Origin: an uncultured Bilophila sp.
Lineage (GTDB): Bacteria; Desulfobacterota; Desulfovibrionia; Desulfovibrionales; Desulfovibrionaceae
Assembly (NCBI GenBank): GCA_910585945.1
Contig: CAJUHZ010000010.1
Span: 12,562-76,561 of the forward strand
Length of the DNA: 64,000 bases
Direction: 5' to 3'
Positions 62,202 to 64,000 of the stretch are shown here, one piece after another. Position 1 is the stretch's first letter. Each line of letters begins with the position of its first letter. The notes beneath the pieces were generated by a model. The model ran no database searches, was not told where the DNA came from, and saw only the letters and a program-made list of their open reading frames with translations. Both the position numbers and the translations under genes were made by a program.

Positions 62202-62999
62202 TCAGTCCTCCACCAGCGCCAGAGCCTGTTCGAGCGGCATGTTTTCATGCACGAGACCGCGCAGTGCCTGAACGAGCCTTGTGCGGCGCGGGTGTTGGAA
62301 GACGTTGCGCCCCACCGACAGGCCCGAGCCGCCCGCCTTGAGCGAATTGTCCACCATTTCCAGGAATTGCCGCGTGCTTTCGGTGCGCGGTCCGCCGGCG
62401 ATGACCACCGGAATGCAGCAGGCCGAAACCACGTCGGAGAAGGATTCCATGTCTCCGGTGTAGGGCACCTTGACCACATCCGCGCCGAGCTCCACCCCCA
62501 CGCGGGCGCAATGCGCCACCACGGCGGGATCGAATTCGTTATCCACACGCGGTCCGCGTGCGTAGACCATGGCGAGCAGGGGCATGCCCCATTCATCGGC
62601 GCTGCGGGCGACCCTGCCGAGGTCGGCCAGCATTTCGCGTTCGTTCGTGTCGCCCAGGTTGACATGCACGGAGACGCCGTCCGCGCCGAGGCGCACGGCT
62701 TCTTCCACTGTCCCGACAAGCGTTTTGCTGTTGGAGAGCGGGGAAAGGGAAGTGGAGGCGGAAAGATGGACGATAAGGCCCACGTCACGCCCCGAGGCGC
62801 GGTGCCCGCAACGGACCAGCCCCTTGTGCATGAGCACCGCGTCCGCTCCCGAATTGGCCATATCGACAATGGTTTCGCGCATGTCGATGATGCCGTCGAT
62901 CGGTCCGACGCTCACGCCATGATCCATGGGAACAATGATGGCGCGCTGGGTCTTGCGGTTGAGGATGCGTTCAAGACGAATGGTTTTTCCCAGGCTCAT
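62202..62999 (-). CDS. 2-Amino-3,7-dideoxy-D-threo-hept-6-ulosonate synthase
   Basis: A 265-residue class I aldolase-like enzyme. It joins L-aspartate semialdehyde with a 6-deoxy-5-ketofructose phosphate, the archaeal-type entry to aromatic amino acids. Key residues: Asp26 (VPMDHGVS), Tyr146 (MVYARGP) and the Schiff-base Lys177 (VVKVPYTGD). AAGGAG lies before the ATG. It is the first structural gene of the operon and follows the attenuator, so it is the direct target of Phe/Tyr control. Confidence 0.94.
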   Translation of the reverse strand: MSLGKTIRLERILNRKTQRAIIVPMDHGVSVGPIDGIIDMRETIVDMANSGADAVLMHKGLVRCGHRASGRDVGLIVHLSASTSLSPLSNSKTLVGTVEEAVRLGADGVSVHVNLGDTNEREMLADLGRVARSADEWGMPLLAMVYARGPRVDNEFDPAVVAHCARVGVELGADVVKVPYTGDMESFSDVVSACCIPVVIAGGPRTESTRQFLEMVDNSLKAGGSGLSVGRNVFQHPRRTRLVQALRGLVHENMPLEQALALVED

Positions 63000-63051
63000 G
63001 ATGAAACTCCTTCATCGTTGCCGGGGAGAGGGGCTTCCGCGATCCGTCATG

Positions 63052-63084
63052 AAAAAAGGACCGCGGATTTCACACCCGCGGTCC
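63052..63084 (-). terminator. Attenuator terminator of the aromatic operon
   Basis: Transcribed on the minus strand: a perfect 9-bp stem GGACCGCGG/CCGCGGTCC (63084-63076 with 63066-63058), a 9-base loop and six T (63057-63052). It lies between the leader peptide stop and the first gene. A 10-bp alternative pairing of 63136-63127 (inside the leader frame) with 63081-63072 would break it. Confidence 0.88.
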
Positions 63085-63101
63085 CCGATGTTTGCCGGAC
63101 A

Positions 63102-63215
63102 TTACGCCAAGCCGAACACCGTGTTCCCGCGGATGCACCCAAAATAATAAAAGAAGCCAAAGAAGAAGCTTCTTTCATGAATGGCGAGGGTATGGGAAAC
63201 ACGCTTCTGAAGCAT
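63102..63215 (-). CDS. Phe/Tyr-rich attenuation leader peptide
   Basis: A 37-codon frame from ATG 63215 to TAA 63104-63102. Residues 17-25 read FFFGFFYYF (six Phe, two Tyr), and another Phe is at 34; this closely resembles E. coli PheL. AGGTG lies 6 bases before the ATG, and a promoter is placed to start transcription about 20 bases upstream. Stalling at these codons when charged tRNA-Phe or tRNA-Tyr is scarce should free the antiterminator strand at codons 27-30. The peptide itself probably has no other function. It is too short to appear in ordinary gene calls. Confidence 0.85.
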   Translation of the reverse strand: MLQKRVSHTLAIHERSFFFGFFYYFGCIRGNTVFGLA

Positions 63216-63244
63216 GACGACACCTGATTACTTTGTTGAAAGGC

Positions 63245-63274
63245 AACGTACTCCCATCCCGGGAAGGCTGTCAA
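63245..63274 (-). promoter_or_regulatory. Promoter of the aromatic operon leader
   Basis: TTGACA (63274-63269) and TACGTT (63250-63245) with an 18-bp spacer on the minus strand. The predicted start near 63238 leaves a short 5' end before the leader ATG at 63215. Confidence 0.65.
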
Positions 63275-63342
63275 GAAAAAAAGAGCGCGTTTCGACGACC
63301 TGCGGCGTGCGAAAAAATACGGCATCGACTACCGGCGGCTCA

Positions 63343-63897
63343 TCATGCCCGAACATGGGGGAGTTTGTACCCCTCATAAAAATACGACTGTTCAATACCC
63401 TTGAAGATGACTTCGCGGTCGCTGATCTTATCGGTCAAATACGGTTGGAGGAGGGTGCGGAGTTCCAGATCGTTGACCGGGCTACGCTCCATGGCCTGAA
63501 GATAGGCATTTTTGTCAATACGTTGCCAGTCCACCACCTTGCCAAGATTCTTCTTCAGGATCATATCCACCCAGATGCGTGTGGCGCGTCCATTCCCCTC
63601 CCGGAAGGGATGGGCGATGTTCATCTCTACATATTTGGCGATGATCTGTTCAAAACCGGTTTCTGGCATTTTTTCAATAACGGCCAGAATTTCTTTCAGA
63701 TAGAGACAGCTGGCAAAGCGGAAATTGCCCTTGGCGATATTCACCTCGCGGAGTTGTCCGGCAAGGTCGTGGAGGCCGTCAAAGAGATATTTGTGTATCT
63801 GTTGCAGACCTCTTGTTGTGCCCACTTCCATCTTGTCGATATCGGAGCTTTCAAAGAGACGGAGCGCGTTGTTCAGGCTGCGTTCATCAATATTCAT
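63343..63897 (-). CDS. Class III Fic family adenylyltransferase
   Basis: A 184-residue stand-alone Fic protein. The catalytic motif [12 protein letters not shown] (residues 96-107) is intact, with a flap near [11 protein letters not shown]. The C-terminal helix carries the autoinhibitory [S/T]xxxE[G/N] motif as S171-YFY-E175-G176, which defines class III, the small self-inhibited type known from Neisseria NmFic. Active forms AMPylate proteins such as DNA gyrase. AGGGC lies before the ATG. It is co-oriented with the aromatic operon but ends 69 bp before that promoter. Confidence 0.92.
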   Translation of the reverse strand: MNIDERSLNNALRLFESSDIDKMEVGTTRGLQQIHKYLFDGLHDLAGQLREVNIAKGNFRFASCLYLKEILAVIEKMPETGFEQIIAKYVEMNIAHPFREGNGRATRIWVDMILKKNLGKVVDWQRIDKNAYLQAMERSPVNDLELRTLLQPYLTDKISDREVIFKGIEQSYFYEGYKLPHVRA

Positions 63898-64000
63898 GGG
63901 TTGCCCTGTCAGCTTTCGATCTTGGCTGCAATCTTGTCAGTTTCGGCACGCAACACTTTTGAAAATACCAGGACAAAGGCCGATTTTCAATGTTTTTGAA
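63898..64000 (-). other. Upstream edge of the fic gene; no supported gene
   Basis: The last 103 bases hold a short open stretch on the minus strand (ending …[15 protein letters not shown] just before fic) that follows a stop codon and lacks an ATG. It may be the leader of fic or the end of a decayed small gene. The window ends here. Confidence 0.3.

Noticed and set aside
63052..63215. T-box or riboswitch as explanation of the aromatic operon leader
   Set aside because: No T-box consensus or specifier-loop arrangement was seen, while a translated Phe/Tyr-rich frame with a ribosome site explains the terminator.
63240..63404. Coding-looking plus-strand stretch (…RFDDLRRARKYGIDYRRL…) across the aromatic promoter and the fic 3' end
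   Set aside because: It follows a stop, has no start codon with a ribosome site, overlaps the promoter and fic, and ends soon after. Could be a remnant, but support is too thin.

Overview
The window is a GC-rich bacterial chromosome segment whose gene content and order fit a Desulfovibrio-like sulfate reducer (Desulfovibrionaceae, Desulfobacterota). Pointers are the archaeal-type first steps of the shikimate pathway (ADTH synthase plus 3-dehydroquinate synthase II) next to pheA, an F1Fo operon that has b' and b subunits but no atpB/atpE, a stand-alone IMP cyclohydrolase, and an mreBCD-PBP2-RodA-bactofilin-ATP synthase order. Nearly everything is ordinary chromosomal housekeeping; the accessory part is small.

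Layout. 1-4.4 kb: tRNA-Val, then U32 protein, cyclophilin and diaminopimelate dehydrogenase (minus), then rpsT (plus). 4.4-6.9 kb: an AT-richer island with one large DUF262-DUF1524 nuclease-like gene ending in a RAMA-like domain. 6.9-10.9 kb: ilvE-dnaX-ybaB-recR (minus). 11-16.3 kb: a Csd4-like M14 carboxypeptidase, aspA with a ThiS-like gene, a small unknown gene under a clear promoter, and an FkbM methyltransferase. 16.3-24.6 kb: a frameshifted secreted protein, a possible MITE, and the rimP-nusA-ylxR-infB-DUF503-nrnA block (no rbfA). 24.7-29 kb: nudix, IMP cyclohydrolase, a 46-residue membrane peptide, a TrmA/RlmD-type RNA methyltransferase and a polysaccharide deacetylase. 29-38 kb: tamB, tamA, htpG. 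38-40.6 kb: an mqsRA toxin-antitoxin pair with an FGE-like gene directly behind it; the toxin start is out of frame by one base at an A6 run. 40.6-43.7 kb: ABC exporter pair and a radical SAM protein. 44-50.2 kb: cell-shape genes. 50.3-56.3 kb: ATP synthase genes with a good promoter and a terminator. 56.4-58.3 kb: decayed chemoreceptor. 58.3-60 kb: agmatinase and an S24 repressor. 60-63.3 kb: the aromatic amino acid operon. 63.3-64 kb: a class III Fic protein.

The most informative find is upstream of the aromatic operon: a promoter, a 37-codon leader peptide holding six Phe and two Tyr codons within nine residues, a possible antiterminator and a rho-independent terminator, all before the ADTH synthase gene. 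This is a pheL-style attenuator controlling the archaeal-type entry into aromatic synthesis. Cell shape is a second theme: a Csd4-like enzyme with the unusual Gln zinc ligand, MreBCD, PBP2, RodA and a bactofilin all lie here, in keeping with a curved cell.

Limits: all family calls come from reading motifs, with no database search. Several genes carry single-base deletions (mqsR, the secreted protein, three in the chemoreceptor), which may be real decay or assembly error.
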